A program made the position numbers and the translations under genes. This document shows, in pieces, positions 9,512-18,689 of a DNA stretch of 64,000 nt. Under the pieces are notes generated by a model. It saw only the letters and a program-made list of their open reading frames with translations. It was not told the origin of the DNA and did no database searches. Source of the DNA: Paenibacillus popilliae ATCC 14706 (GTDB lineage: Bacteria > Bacillota > Bacilli > Paenibacillales > Paenibacillaceae); NCBI RefSeq assembly GCF_000315235.1, contig NZ_BALG01000133.1:62001-126000 (forward strand). The letters run 5' to 3'. How positions within the stretch are numbered: position 1 is the stretch's first letter; each line of letters opens with the position of its first letter.

Positions 9512-10555
9512 TCATTCTCCTTGACCTTTTTTGTCCGCACGCATTCTGTTCCACAGGTCTAGGATTTGCTCATGCCTACGCATAGAACTGTGTACAGGCA
9601 AGACAGCAGACTTCTCTACATCCTGCTTATTCTCGTGAACGGTCGGGGTGCCGTAAGACACTCGTTCCAAGACAGCCGCAGCCTCTTGTGACAAGCAGTA
9701 ATTGATGAACCAGTCTGCAGCGGCCTCATTGGGCCCGTTCCGGATTTTCGATATGCCATTGGCGAATAGGCTCGTTTTTATCGGAACGCTGCTTACGATA
9801 TCGAACCCGGCCTCGCGCAGCTTGCGCTGATCTCCCAGAAAGTTGATACCGATTGCATACTCGCCCGAGCTGACGTATTGTGCCGGCATGAAGCCGTTTA
9901 CAGTAAGCAGACCGATATTGCGATTCAACTGTCGCAAATAATCGGAAGTTCTCTGCTCGCCCCATGCATCGTATAACGAGGCGATAAACGTGTACGCGGT
10001 TCCTGAATAATTCGGATCTGGCATGACGATCTTGCCGCGATATGCAGGAACAAGCAGTTCTTCCCACGTCTTAGGGAACTTCAACCCGAGCGGCGCAAAT
10101 TCTTGATCCCAGCGTTCGCGATTAACCGCAATGGATAACTGCTCAACCTCGTAACCAGCCCAATAACTGTCCTCATCCTTGAACGGGAAAGGGATAAGAT
10201 CCATATTTGCGCTGCGAATCGGGGAGGATAGATCCTCTTCCTTCATCGTCATGTGCGCATCGATCGTTCCCCCAATGACGAGATCCGCTTGCGGCTTCGT
10301 TGATTCCTGAGACACACGGCGCAATATCTCCTCTGTCGACAGTCGGATGTATTCGTACGTACATCCTGTTTGTTGACAGAATGAGGACAGCAGGGCACTG
10401 CCGACTTCTTCACGAGCGGCCACGTATGCAACCAGATGGCGCCCTTTCATGTCGGGCATACCTTGCTCATCCACAGTAATGACATGATGATCATTGGAAC
10501 AGCCTGCCTGCGTAACGAGACAGACGAATAGTAAAAGGTAGAGTAATCGTGTCAT
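9512..10555 (-). CDS. Lipoprotein solute-binding protein (PgtC/AfuA-like)
   Basis: A 347-residue extracellular binding protein anchored by a lipobox (VTQAGC, about residues 14-19). The sequence KFPKTWEELLVPAYRGKIVMPDPNYSG, broken into its motif TWEELL...GKIVMPDP, is typical of the AfuA/IdiA-type binding fold. No ABC permease or ATPase lies nearby. It sits between a membrane protein and a PgtP-like antiporter in an operon headed by a two-component system. By analogy with Salmonella PgtC and staphylococcal HptA it may present an organophosphate to the sensor rather than feed an ABC transporter. ATG at 10555 overlaps the upstream stop by 4 bases. Confidence 0.75.
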   Translation of the reverse strand: MTRLLYLLLFVCLVTQAGCSNDHHVITVDEQGMPDMKGRHLVAYVAAREEVGSALLSSFCQQTGCTYEYIRLSTEEILRRVSQESTKPQADLVIGGTIDAHMTMKEEDLSSPIRSANMDLIPFPFKDEDSYWAGYEVEQLSIAVNRERWDQEFAPLGLKFPKTWEELLVPAYRGKIVMPDPNYSGTAYTFIASLYDAWGEQRTSDYLRQLNRNIGLLTVNGFMPAQYVSSGEYAIGINFLGDQRKLREAGFDIVSSVPIKTSLFANGISKIRNGPNEAAADWFINYCLSQEAAAVLERVSYGTPTVHENKQDVEKSAVLPVHSSMRRHEQILDLWNRMRADKKGQGE

Positions 10556-11373
10556 CTTATATCCGCCTTTTCGTTCTTTCCATGAAGCAGCAGTTTCCCC
10601 AAGCCTGCCTGCAAATAAATCGAATTTCCGTTGTCATCGCCCATATATTGCATGACAACATAGCCGGAATAAACGACGATATGCAGGATATTGCTGCGGT
10701 CATTTTTCAGCTCCTTGTCCTCCTTGTATGCAGTAATAGAGCCGAGCGGCTCTTGCTTGCGGAGCAACAATTGCTTAATTTCGACCTGATCTTTGATTTC
10801 CAATGCTTGTTGAATGCTGGACACCAAGTAACCCTTTTCATGATCAAGCAAATTTCCTTGTACGCCGTCAGAACGGAAAGTGAGCCCCTTTGCAGTTCGT
10901 ATGAATTGTGCGAAATGCTCGGGCGTAAAAAAAAGACTTTGCAGCTGAGTCTGCAGGGCAGTCAGCAGAGGAGTCTCATGTCCTGGGCCGTAAGACCATT
11001 TGCCTAGGGTAAAGGTGCTGCCAAGCTCAAAGGTCTGCTCGCTTCCGTTCAAATATTGGATGCGTCCCGAGAGAATGGCCTGTTCACTGTCGGTATCAGT
11101 AGACAGCTTCGGTTCATACTCCTGCTTGATCCGATCCATATAGGATACGAACGCGTGCAGACTTACCTCATCATTGACATGCAAAGATCCCCATTTCTGA
11201 TGAGAAATTGTTGCTTGAACAGGAAGGGAATCGCTTACTTTTCGCAATACTTCATCCTTATCATTGATAATGCCGACCTTCTGATAGACCTGCTCATTCA
11301 GGAAGAACCCGGCAAAAGACAGCAATAGAATGATTCCCGTAAAAAGAAAGGCACTCCATATAAGCTTGTTCAT
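10552..11373 (-). CDS. Membrane-anchored extracellular protein of the sensor operon
   Basis: A 273-residue protein with one N-terminal membrane helix (FLFTGIILLLSFAGFFL) and a long extracytoplasmic part. No family was recognised. It starts 73 bases after the histidine kinase stop and overlaps the binding-protein gene by 4 bases. Its position suggests an accessory sensing subunit linking the binding protein and kinase, comparable in place only to PgtB/PgtC of the phosphoglycerate system. That role is inference. Confidence 0.6.
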   Translation of the reverse strand: MNKLIWSAFLFTGIILLLSFAGFFLNEQVYQKVGIINDKDEVLRKVSDSLPVQATISHQKWGSLHVNDEVSLHAFVSYMDRIKQEYEPKLSTDTDSEQAILSGRIQYLNGSEQTFELGSTFTLGKWSYGPGHETPLLTALQTQLQSLFFTPEHFAQFIRTAKGLTFRSDGVQGNLLDHEKGYLVSSIQQALEIKDQVEIKQLLLRKQEPLGSITAYKEDKELKNDRSNILHIVVYSGYVVMQYMGDDNGNSIYLQAGLGKLLLHGKNEKADIR

Positions 11374-11446
11374 TCTGCATTACTCTCCTTGCTCAGCATA
11401 AACAATCATCATTTCATAATTTCCACGGAATTGTTTCGCAAATGTA

Positions 11447-12886
11447 TTATTTAGAGCATGTTGGCGTAGGATGTGTATCCAATGCTGCCGGTGAGCGGAA
11501 TTGGAGCGTGATTGTCGTTCCGATCCCATCCTCGGATTGTATGGACATTTCTCCTCCTTGCAGGGCCATCAGCTGCTTGCATATTAGCAATCCGAAGCCA
11601 TTGCCTGCGGTCGATGTCAGGGCTGCGTCCGATGAAGAGCTTTCGAACCGTGCAATGAGTGAATGGCTTATGCCGATTCCATCGTCCCGGATCGTAATTC
11701 GCTCTGCATTATCGCTTGATGTCTGTTGAATCACTAGCTCGGATGCATCGCTATATTTGATTGCGTTATCGAGCAGGTTCAGGAAAATCTGCTTCGTCTT
11801 ATCCGGATCTGCGACAACTATTGTAGTTACTAGCTCGTTGTGCAGCCGAATCTGATATTTATCGAGTCGTGGCTGCATTATATACATGGCTTCGCTCGCA
11901 ATCGCCGCGATATCGCATATGGTAGGAGATACCGAGAACGGGCTGTCTCCATACTTGGAATGGCTGAGCAGTTCCTCGACAAGTGTAAGCATGCGCTCGC
12001 TTTCCACGGAGATATGGCGCAGGCTTTCTTGAACATTCTTCGGATCCTTCAGACGTGGAATTAGGTTCGAATATCCCATAATCGCGGTCAGAGGCGTCTT
12101 TAGCTCATGGGTGACTCGATCCAGGAACTCGCGCTGCTTGTCCTTCTCCCGGCTTAGCTGCTTGATGTGCAGCTCGATTGCATCGGCCATTGCATGCAAG
12201 GAATGCGCCAGCTGACTTATTTCCTCATAACCGCTTAGTTCGATACGGCTGCCGTAATGGCCGTTGGCGAGCTTCTTCGCCATATCTCGAAGCTGCTCGA
12301 TCGGTTTGCTCAGCGACTTGGCGAAGCGATTCGCAATCAACACGGCGGCAGCGAGAAGAAGCAAGCAAGCAACCGCGAAGGTGATCTTCATTCGCTTGAG
12401 CAGCTGTGATTCATTCTCCAAGGGCTGGAGGAATCGAATTAATCCGATGACTTGATTGTCGACGTAGATTGGGCTGGAGAACAGCAGCAATGGAGAAGGA
12501 GAGGCCTTTTGAATCATATAGGACTTACTGCCATGCATCGCTTGTTCCATATCCTGATTCACATAAGACAGCGCTCCACGCTCGGTATCGGCCAGGACGA
12601 GATGATGCGCGTTAATGAGCTGTACGCGAACGCCCATGCGCTTGGACAGATATGAGGCAATAAGCGGCGCGCCTTTTTGAAGCGTGAAGTCTGGTTTTCC
12701 TTTTTGTTCGCGCTCCACATAATTGATCGTGTAGATCTGAGCTTCTACGCTTAGCTTTTGCAGCGAATTGACCGCGGATTGATAAACATTATTCTGCAAA
12801 GAAATATCAAGCACGATATAGAGAAAAAGCATGACAGGAATGAATAGGGCAAGAAGTGCCAAGTGAAAGCGTTTTTGTAAAGTCAT
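11447..12886 (-). CDS. Sensor histidine kinase (HAMP, HisKA, HATPase)
   Basis: A 479-residue kinase. A membrane helix (about 10-30), an extracellular sensor of about 130 residues and a second helix (about 168-186) are followed by HAMP (KPIEQLRDMAKKLANG). The phosphoacceptor His is in RVTHELKTPLTAIMGYS. The ATP-binding lid has NLLDNAIKYSD, RDDGIGIS and GNGFGLLICK. It lies 33 bases after the response-regulator stop and in front of the binding-protein and antiporter genes, so an organophosphate or phosphate ester is the likely stimulus (inferred). Confidence 0.88.
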   Translation of the reverse strand: MTLQKRFHLALLALFIPVMLFLYIVLDISLQNNVYQSAVNSLQKLSVEAQIYTINYVEREQKGKPDFTLQKGAPLIASYLSKRMGVRVQLINAHHLVLADTERGALSYVNQDMEQAMHGSKSYMIQKASPSPLLLFSSPIYVDNQVIGLIRFLQPLENESQLLKRMKITFAVACLLLLAAAVLIANRFAKSLSKPIEQLRDMAKKLANGHYGSRIELSGYEEISQLAHSLHAMADAIELHIKQLSREKDKQREFLDRVTHELKTPLTAIMGYSNLIPRLKDPKNVQESLRHISVESERMLTLVEELLSHSKYGDSPFSVSPTICDIAAIASEAMYIMQPRLDKYQIRLHNELVTTIVVADPDKTKQIFLNLLDNAIKYSDASELVIQQTSSDNAERITIRDDGIGISHSLIARFESSSSDAALTSTAGNGFGLLICKQLMALQGGEMSIQSEDGIGTTITLQFRSPAALDTHPTPTCSK

Positions 12887-12919
12887 GGGTTGTCCACCTT
12901 GTTCAAAATGGCGTGCAAA

Positions 12920-13597
12920 TCAACAATCTATTTTGTATCCGACGCCGTAAATGGTTTTGATTCGCTCTCCTTCTTTTCCTAGCTTTTTGCGGAGGCGCTG
13001 TATCATAATATCGACTGCTCTCGTATTTTCCGGATAATCAAGCTTCCACACCTTCATAAGGAGATCATCGCGAGTGAAGATACGCTGCTTATTGGATAAT
13101 AACAGCAGAAGCAGATCATACTCTCGATACGTTAGCGTAATGTCCTGTCCGTTCACAACTATCGCGCGCTTTTCCGGATCGACTCGAAAAGGTCCGCAAT
13201 GCATGATGCTGGATCCGGAGTTCGTCTGCTCTTGTTTTTTCATCCGTCTTTCGATCACCTTGATTCGGAGCAGCAGCTCCGTGCTGTGGAACGGCTTGAC
13301 GAGGTAATCATCAGCGCCTAATTGCAGTCCCAGCAACTTGTCGTTGATTTGTCCTTTGGCGGTAAGCATGATGACGGGAACGTCTGAATTGCTGCTGCGG
13401 AACTCGCGTAGCAATTGATACCCATCTGTATCGGGAAGCATAACATCAAGAATAATCAAATCTATCTGTTGCGCCTGCCATTGTTCGTGAGCGGCTTGGC
13501 CGCTCGCGGCCGTGTGTACCGTGTAGCCTTCAATCTCGAGATTGAGACGGATGAGGTTCAAGATGCTCTGCTCGTCATCGACAACTAGAATATTCAT
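12920..13597 (-). CDS. OmpR-family response regulator
   Basis: A 225-residue regulator with a receiver domain (acidic pocket VVDDEQS, phosphorylated Asp in LIILDVMLPDTDG, switch Thr in MLTAKG, Lys in LVKPF) and a C-terminal winged helix (ENTRAVDIMIQRLRKKLG, IKTIYGVGYKI). It is the promoter-proximal gene of the minus-strand operon ending with the antiporter at 8165. The paired kinase follows at 33 bases. Known Gram-positive HptRS uses an AraC-type regulator, so this OmpR type is a different solution to a similar layout. Confidence 0.9.
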   Translation of the reverse strand: MNILVVDDEQSILNLIRLNLEIEGYTVHTAASGQAAHEQWQAQQIDLIILDVMLPDTDGYQLLREFRSSNSDVPVIMLTAKGQINDKLLGLQLGADDYLVKPFHSTELLLRIKVIERRMKKQEQTNSGSSIMHCGPFRVDPEKRAIVVNGQDITLTYREYDLLLLLLSNKQRIFTRDDLLMKVWKLDYPENTRAVDIMIQRLRKKLGKEGERIKTIYGVGYKIDC

Positions 13598-14036
13598 CGC
13601 GTCCTCCTTCTAGGGCGTGGTTATCATTGATCGCACAAAAAAGCAGCCTGGCAAAAGGCCGCTCCTTCCTCTATTATACGGACATACCCATAACTGTACA
13701 CGAAATGCTTCATCTTCAACACGGTAAAATATACTAGCTAATGCTTCGCAAGCCCTATTTCAATCGGATTTATAATCTCTGAATCCTTTTCGTGTTGTGG
13801 TGCGTATGGCCATGCAACGCAATACTTCAATTCGCCATGCCAAGCGAGCTTTTCTGACGGGTCGCGGCACAGTAGAGCTTTGCTCCTCACAGGATACCTT
13901 GTCTGACGTACATTCCATCAGCTTGTCAGACGAACTCTCCAGCGCTTGTCCGGTTTGCCTTCATTTCCAGGAGTCACTTCGTATATCTGTTTCTTCAGTC
14001 CCATATACTGAATAAGGAACAGAAAGGAGTGGGCGT
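13598..14036. other. Divergent intergenic region
   Basis: About 440 bases between the response regulator (minus) and ytxC (plus). No gene is supported; a 72-codon frame at 13797-14015 has no ribosome binding site and an unconvincing composition. An imperfect hairpin, AGCAGCCT with AGGCCGCT, lies near 13641-13662 in the leader of the minus-strand operon. The ytxC ribosome binding site GAAAGGAG is at about 14022-14029. Confidence 0.4.
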
Positions 14037-14960
14037 ATGGAACTGTTCACGTTAACGCTCCCGAATGCGTCACGGGAAGAGGTTTTGTCTTTAAGCAAAT
14101 TGCTGCAGCAGGAGCTGGGTGATTTACATAAAGAGCAGACGGTTATCCAATTGGATGTCACGTTCGGTGAACAGATGAGCTCCATTGCATGCAGCGGAGT
14201 GCTTCCTGATTTTCAATTAGCGCGCTATGGCGCTGAAGTGTGGAATCGAAGCGCCCGCGCCTTGGCCGAATTTATTCTGTCTGCCAAAGAAGATCAGCTT
14301 CTGCGCTCCTTGATTCAAAAAGATACGAGCTATGAGCCGGAGGAATGCGTCAAAATCGAAGATTATTGTCTGCTTCTATTGAGCGGCGGCGATGATACGG
14401 TTGCCGGTGGCAAGGAAGCGCGGCGGCGCCGCAAAAAGAAGGTGATGCGGGCCATCCGCAGTTATTTGGAGGAGAATTCCTTCCTTCAGATGGACGGGTT
14501 TATCCGCTTCCGGCTGCAGCCTTATATGGCCGAGCTCCAGGAAGTCGTCGATTATGCCGTGGGTGAATTTGTGCTTGAACGGCAATACCAGGAATTTATC
14601 GCACTGTTGAAATATTTTGTCTATATTCAGGAAACGAAGGTGCCGCTGGCGCATTTGATGCATAGCGGAGGCCATGATTTTACCTTGCTGAATGAGGAGC
14701 TGCAGCCGTTTGAGTCGAAGCATGTCATGGACGGCATGATCGTGGAAATGGTCGATTGCGATATGGAAATGGAGGACATGATTGTGAGTACGCTTATTCA
14801 TGTCTCTCCGCAAAATATCGTCATTCATACTCGAGAGCCGGATTCGCAGGTCATCAAGACGATTCAGCAAATTTTCGAAGCGCGGGTTCATGTCTGTGTC
14901 CGCTGCAACGCCTGTCAAGCGATACTCTGGCAGAAGCAGGAGACGGCGCCTGATTTTTGA
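14037..14960 (+). CDS. ytxC: YtxC-like sporulation protein
   Basis: A 307-residue soluble protein of the YtxC family, known from spore-forming Firmicutes and commonly found just upstream of thrS, as here. The central helical part (KKVMRAIRSYLEENSF...FIRFRL) and the C-terminal segment ending in CVRCNACQAILWQ are recognisable. Its biochemical role is unknown. Start ATG 14037 has a good ribosome binding site (GAAAGGAG). Confidence 0.8.
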   Translation: MELFTLTLPNASREEVLSLSKLLQQELGDLHKEQTVIQLDVTFGEQMSSIACSGVLPDFQLARYGAEVWNRSARALAEFILSAKEDQLLRSLIQKDTSYEPEECVKIEDYCLLLLSGGDDTVAGGKEARRRRKKKVMRAIRSYLEENSFLQMDGFIRFRLQPYMAELQEVVDYAVGEFVLERQYQEFIALLKYFVYIQETKVPLAHLMHSGGHDFTLLNEELQPFESKHVMDGMIVEMVDCDMEMEDMIVSTLIHVSPQNIVIHTREPDSQVIKTIQQIFEARVHVCVRCNACQAILWQKQETAPDF

Positions 14961-14982
14961 GGACGACGCGTCAGGCACCTGC

Positions 14983-15011
14983 TTGACCTTCTGCCGAAAA
15001 TGCCATATAAT
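14983..15011 (+). promoter_or_regulatory. Promoter of the thrS T-box transcript, with palindromic -10
   Basis: TTGACC (14983-14988), a 17-base spacer and TATAAT (15006-15011). The -10 box lies inside the near-perfect palindrome TGCCATATAATATGGCA (15001-15017), mismatched only at the centre. The palindrome could bind a repressor or be chance. It sits only 23 bases beyond ytxC. Confidence 0.75.
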
Positions 15012-15017
15012 ATGGCA

Positions 15018-15369
15018 TAATCAAACATGCGATACTATTCGCGATGCAACATGCTGTGACGAAGACAACAATAGCGAGACGGAACCGCCCAGAGAGAGGG
15101 ACCTTGGCTGCAAGTCCCTTCGGTGGCCGCGCATATTGACCCCTTCGTAGCATTGGGCGGGAACCCCGGAGGCCGAACATGCGGTAATGCCGGACAGTAT
15201 CGCTTAACGAGTCATTCCCGTTACCGAATGCTCAAGAACCGGACAGACCGATCGCAGGGAGCCGTTATGCGGTGATGCGAAAGTGCAGGCCTTCCGGTTG
15301 AATGAGGGTGGAACCACGGGTTAACTGCGTATTTGAACACTCGTCCCTTGCTAGGGACGGGTGTTTTTT
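15018..15369 (+). promoter_or_regulatory. T-box riboswitch controlling thrS
   Basis: The T-box proper, GAGGGTGGAACCACGGG (15304-15320), is followed by an intrinsic terminator (AACACTCGTCCC with GGGACGGGTGTT, 15336-15369). The upstream 280 bases hold stem I features such as AGAGAGGGACC near 15090. In such leaders uncharged tRNA binds the specifier codon and the T-box bulge and prevents termination; here the partner would be tRNA-Thr. The exact specifier triplet was not assigned with confidence. Confidence 0.93.
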
Positions 15370-15451
15370 GTTATTCGCGGGTTCGCAATGGCCGCACAGG
15401 TGGCGCATACGCATTCACAGCGCAACAGCTGAAATGAGGAGGTCCAACATC

Positions 15452-17410
15452 ATGTCTATGGTCAAAGTAACTCTGCCCGACGGCGCCGTACGGGAGTATG
15501 CGCAGGGCACAACATTGGAGGAAGTCGCCGGTTCCATCAGCAGCGGCTTGAAGAAAAACGCACTGGCCGGCAAGTTGGCCGGCAAAATGGTCGATCTGGC
15601 GACGCCGATTGAGCATGACGCCGAGGTGGCGATTGTGACAGCGGATTCGGAGGAAGGGCTGGAGGTGATGCGTCATAGCACCGCCCATCTGATGGCGCAG
15701 GCGATTAAGCGCCTATACAAGGATGCGCATGTGCAGTTGGGCATCGGCCCGGTTATCGAGGACGGATTCTATTATGATATCGATCTCGATATTTCGTTGA
15801 CGCCGGAAGATCTGCCGAAGATTGAGAAGGAAATGGCACGTATTATCGGGGAGAATCTGCCGATTACGCGCCGCGTTGTCTCCCGGGAAGAGGCGTTGGC
15901 GATCTATCGGGAGATGGGCGACGAGCTGAAGCTGGATCTGATTCGCGATCTGCCGGAGGATTCGGTGATCACCATTTATGATCAGGGCGAGTTCTTCGAT
16001 CTGTGCCGCGGTCCGCATGTGCCGTCGACCGGCAAGATCAAGGTGTTCAAGCTGCTCAGCCTTGCCGGCGCTTATTGGCGTGGCAATTCGGACAACCAGA
16101 TGCTGCAGCGGATTTACGGTACCGCCTTCCCGAAGAAGGCACAGTTGGACGAATACTTGCATTTCCTGGAGGAAGCGAAAAAACGGGATCACCGCAAGCT
16201 GGGCAAGGAACTGAAAATGTTCACCTTCTCCCGCGAAGTTGGCCAGGGGCTGCCGATCTGGCTGCCGAACGGGGCGACAATGCGCCGCACGATGGAGCGC
16301 TATATCGTCGACATGGAGGAGCGCCTCGGCTACAGCCACGTCTATACGCCGGTGTTGGCGAACGTCGAGCTATACAAGACGTCGGGCCACTGGGAGCACT
16401 ACCAGGAAGACATGTTCCCGAAGATGGAGATGGACAATGAGGAGCTCGTGCTTCGTCCGATGAACTGCCCGCATCACATGATGGTGTACAAGAGCGAGAT
16501 GCGCAGCTACCGCGACTTGCCGGTCCGGATTGCGGAGCTCGGCATGATGCATCGGTATGAGATGTCCGGCGCCTTGACGGGGCTCCACCGCGTGCGGGCG
16601 ATGACGTTGAACGATGCTCATATTTTCTGCCGTCCGGATCAGATTAAGGAAGAGTTCGCACGCGTCATTACGCTGCTGCGCAAAGTATACGATGACTTCG
16701 GCATCAAGGAGTACCGCTTCCGCTTGTCCTACCGGGATCCGCAGGATACCGAGAAGTATTTCCGGGACGATGCGATGTGGGAGATGTCCCAGCGTATGCT
16801 CCGCGAAGTGGTCGAAGAACTGAGACTTCCGTTCTTCGAGGCCGAAGGGGAAGCCGCCTTCTACGGTCCGAAGGTCGACGTGCAGATCAAGACCGCGCTG
16901 GGCAGGGAAGAGACGCTGGGCACCGCGCAGCTGGACTTCCTGCTGCCGGAGCGCTTCCAGCTGGAATATGTCGGAGATGACGGGCAGAAGCATCGCCCGG
17001 TCGTCATTCACCGCGGCATTATCAGCACGATGGAGCGTATGACGGCGTTCCTACTGGAGAACTTCGCCGGCGCACTGCCGCTCTGGTTGGCGCCGGTTCA
17101 GGCGAAGGTGCTTCCGGTATCGCCGACCTATGAGGCGTATGCCAAGGAAGTGACCGAGAAGCTGCTCGATGCGGGCATTCGCGCGGAAGCCGATGTGCGG
17201 AACGAGAAGCTCGGCTACAAAATCCGTGAAGCGCAGCTGGAGAAAATGCCTTACATGCTCGTCGTCGGCGAGAATGAGAAGAACGAAGGCGCCGTCTCCG
17301 TCCGCAAGCGCGGAGAAGGCGATCTGGGCATGAAGCCGCTCGCGGAACTTATCGGCTTGATGCAGGAAGAGATCCGGACGCGCCATATCGCGGAGCCGAA
17401 GGAACAATAA
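15452..17410 (+). CDS. thrS: Threonine-tRNA ligase
   Basis: A 652-residue enzyme that charges tRNA-Thr. Domains in order: TGS (about 1-65), editing domain with [10 protein letters not shown] (about 75-80) and the metal site [10 protein letters not shown], class II catalytic core with [34 protein letters not shown] and [13 protein letters not shown], and C-terminal anticodon-binding domain. The start ATG 15452 follows GAGGAGG. A longer frame from 15302 would translate the T-box and terminator and is rejected. A second ATG (15458) is also possible. Confidence 0.97.
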   Translation: MSMVKVTLPDGAVREYAQGTTLEEVAGSISSGLKKNALAGKLAGKMVDLATPIEHDAEVAIVTADSEEGLEVMRHSTAHLMAQAIKRLYKDAHVQLGIGPVIEDGFYYDIDLDISLTPEDLPKIEKEMARIIGENLPITRRVVSREEALAIYREMGDELKLDLIRDLPEDSVITIYDQGEFFDLCRGPHVPSTGKIKVFKLLSLAGAYWRGNSDNQMLQRIYGTAFPKKAQLDEYLHFLEEAKKRDHRKLGKELKMFTFSREVGQGLPIWLPNGATMRRTMERYIVDMEERLGYSHVYTPVLANVELYKTSGHWEHYQEDMFPKMEMDNEELVLRPMNCPHHMMVYKSEMRSYRDLPVRIAELGMMHRYEMSGALTGLHRVRAMTLNDAHIFCRPDQIKEEFARVITLLRKVYDDFGIKEYRFRLSYRDPQDTEKYFRDDAMWEMSQRMLREVVEELRLPFFEAEGEAAFYGPKVDVQIKTALGREETLGTAQLDFLLPERFQLEYVGDDGQKHRPVVIHRGIISTMERMTAFLLENFAGALPLWLAPVQAKVLPVSPTYEAYAKEVTEKLLDAGIRAEADVRNEKLGYKIREAQLEKMPYMLVVGENEKNEGAVSVRKRGEGDLGMKPLAELIGLMQEEIRTRHIAEPKEQ

Positions 17411-17485
17411 TCTGCATGGCCTGCCAGCACGCGGACGAAGCCGAAGCTTCGCGGGCCGAGTGGTCAATACGGTGAAGTCATTGCA

Positions 17486-17514
17486 AGACGCCTGCCGCTG
17501 ACAGGCGTCTTCTG
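17486..17514 (+). terminator. thrS terminator
   Basis: AGACGCCTG (17486-17494) pairs with CAGGCGTCT (17502-17510), followed by a short T-rich tail (TCTGTTG). It lies 75 bases after the stop. Confidence 0.7.
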
Positions 17515-17583
17515 TTGATCTGTATGTCTATTGGATTCGCCCTGAGCGGATACGGCAATGTCAGTGTCGAGGTTCATACATGA

Positions 17584-17871
17584 CTATGATAAATAGTTCC
17601 CTTCATTCAAATGGTAATTGTAATATAGTCCTACAAGCTCTGAACGGGACTTAACATGATATCTAATAAATAAATTATTTATATGTACACGAATCATGGA
17701 AACGCTTAAATGCATGACATCATGAACTGGGGAAGCTATAGATGCCAAATGATTTCGACCTTCCATTCTAGGTAAATATACTAGTGTATTCCTTAATTTC
17801 GCGAAATGAAAAGCACTGCTTTGGATAACTTCCTTATCAATACGAGTAGTTTCAACATGGTTATGAAGCAC
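17584..17871 (-). CDS. Short LuxR-type helix-turn-helix protein, possibly truncated
   Basis: A 95-residue frame whose last 45 residues look like a LuxR/GerE helix-turn-helix: VMHLSVSMIRVHINNLF then YHVKSRSELVGLYY, matching the usual ...ISVKTVRNHISNI...LGVKSRTELV pattern. Residues 1-45 are not typical and no receiver domain precedes it. The region is much AT-richer than its neighbours. It could be a small GerE-like regulator or the 3' end of a larger one. No convincing ribosome binding site was seen. Confidence 0.45.
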   Translation of the reverse strand: MLHNHVETTRIDKEVIQSSAFHFAKLRNTLVYLPRMEGRNHLASIASPVHDVMHLSVSMIRVHINNLFIRYHVKSRSELVGLYYNYHLNEGNYLS

Positions 17872-17873
17872 AG

Positions 17874-18475
17874 GTGAGTATACATATAATAGGTTTAGCT
17901 CCGATAATTAATTGTTTCTTATTCACCATATTTTATCTCCTAATAATGTCGCCTCATTTCTTTATTTTCATTTCTAACCAATATCCTACTAACCGGAATT
18001 ACTACGAAAAAAAGAAAGGGACGTACAAAAAAACAATTTCAAAACCGCGTGGAGTTGGTTGGTTAAGCTTTTCGATTAAGTATTTGGCAGCAGGTGGTAC
18101 TAGAGGATACACAGAAACAAAATATATTACCTCGCATTTCGTTTCTAATATTAATGGTAGACATGAAAATTTTAAAACAGTGTCTACCACTGAATCTGGT
18201 GCGCAATGGATTGTAGTAAATTTAGTACCTGGATCTAAGATTCCAACTCATTGCTATGGGGGCCTATACTTTTCTGATGCAGGTGGATGGTTTTGCTGAT
18301 TCTATTTCTATGAATGCATACGTAAAGCCTGCTCCAGGGCAATATATCAGAAAAACCCTTGTTGAGAATAGAGGGCTGCTGGAGGGAATTCCGCTGTCTT
18401 TTTTGGCTGCTTCCCAGTTGCGGCACGCCGGCTCCCTGCCGATGACGCGGCGTAGCGGGCTTGAAACCAAATAGA
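17874..18475 (+). pseudogene. Unknown AT-rich gene, probably frameshifted
   Basis: One frame runs 17874-18299 (141 codons) and a second overlaps from 18256 to 18474. The first ends soon after CYGGLYFSDAGGWFC. The second offers a natural continuation (GAYTFLMQVDGFADSISM), as if one base were lost near 18260. The central part (GTYKKTISKPRGVGWLSF) resembles an extracellular or capsid-like beta protein, but no family was recognised. The start is uncertain; the first hydrophobic codons lack a ribosome binding site. Base composition shifts back to host-like GC after about 18370. Confidence 0.35.
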
Positions 18476-18689
18476 AGATGAGCGCCCGCCTGATGCCTGA
18501 CTTCGATTCGATGTTCCGGGTCTCACTGCGTTAAGCTTTCTATTATCGGGGGGACAAAATGATAGGATCGGCGGTTATGTTGCAAGTTTGTAAGTTTCCG
18601 ATAAGGGAAAACACTGGTATTCCGCTTCTCACCTCCATTACAATAGGAATAACAGCAAGACCTATCTGTAAGGACAAGGAGTGGGGATT
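18476..18689. other. Leader of the M1 peptidase gene
   Basis: About 210 bases. The only assignable signal is AAGGAG (18677-18682), the ribosome binding site for the TTG start at 18690. Confidence 0.4.

Noticed and set aside
13797-14015. 72-codon frame on the plus strand
   Set aside because: No ribosome binding site, unusual Ser/Cys/Arg-rich composition and no similarity recognised.
15302-15451. In-frame N-terminal extension of thrS
   Set aside because: It covers the T-box sequence and its terminator; the real start has GAGGAGG at 15436-15442.
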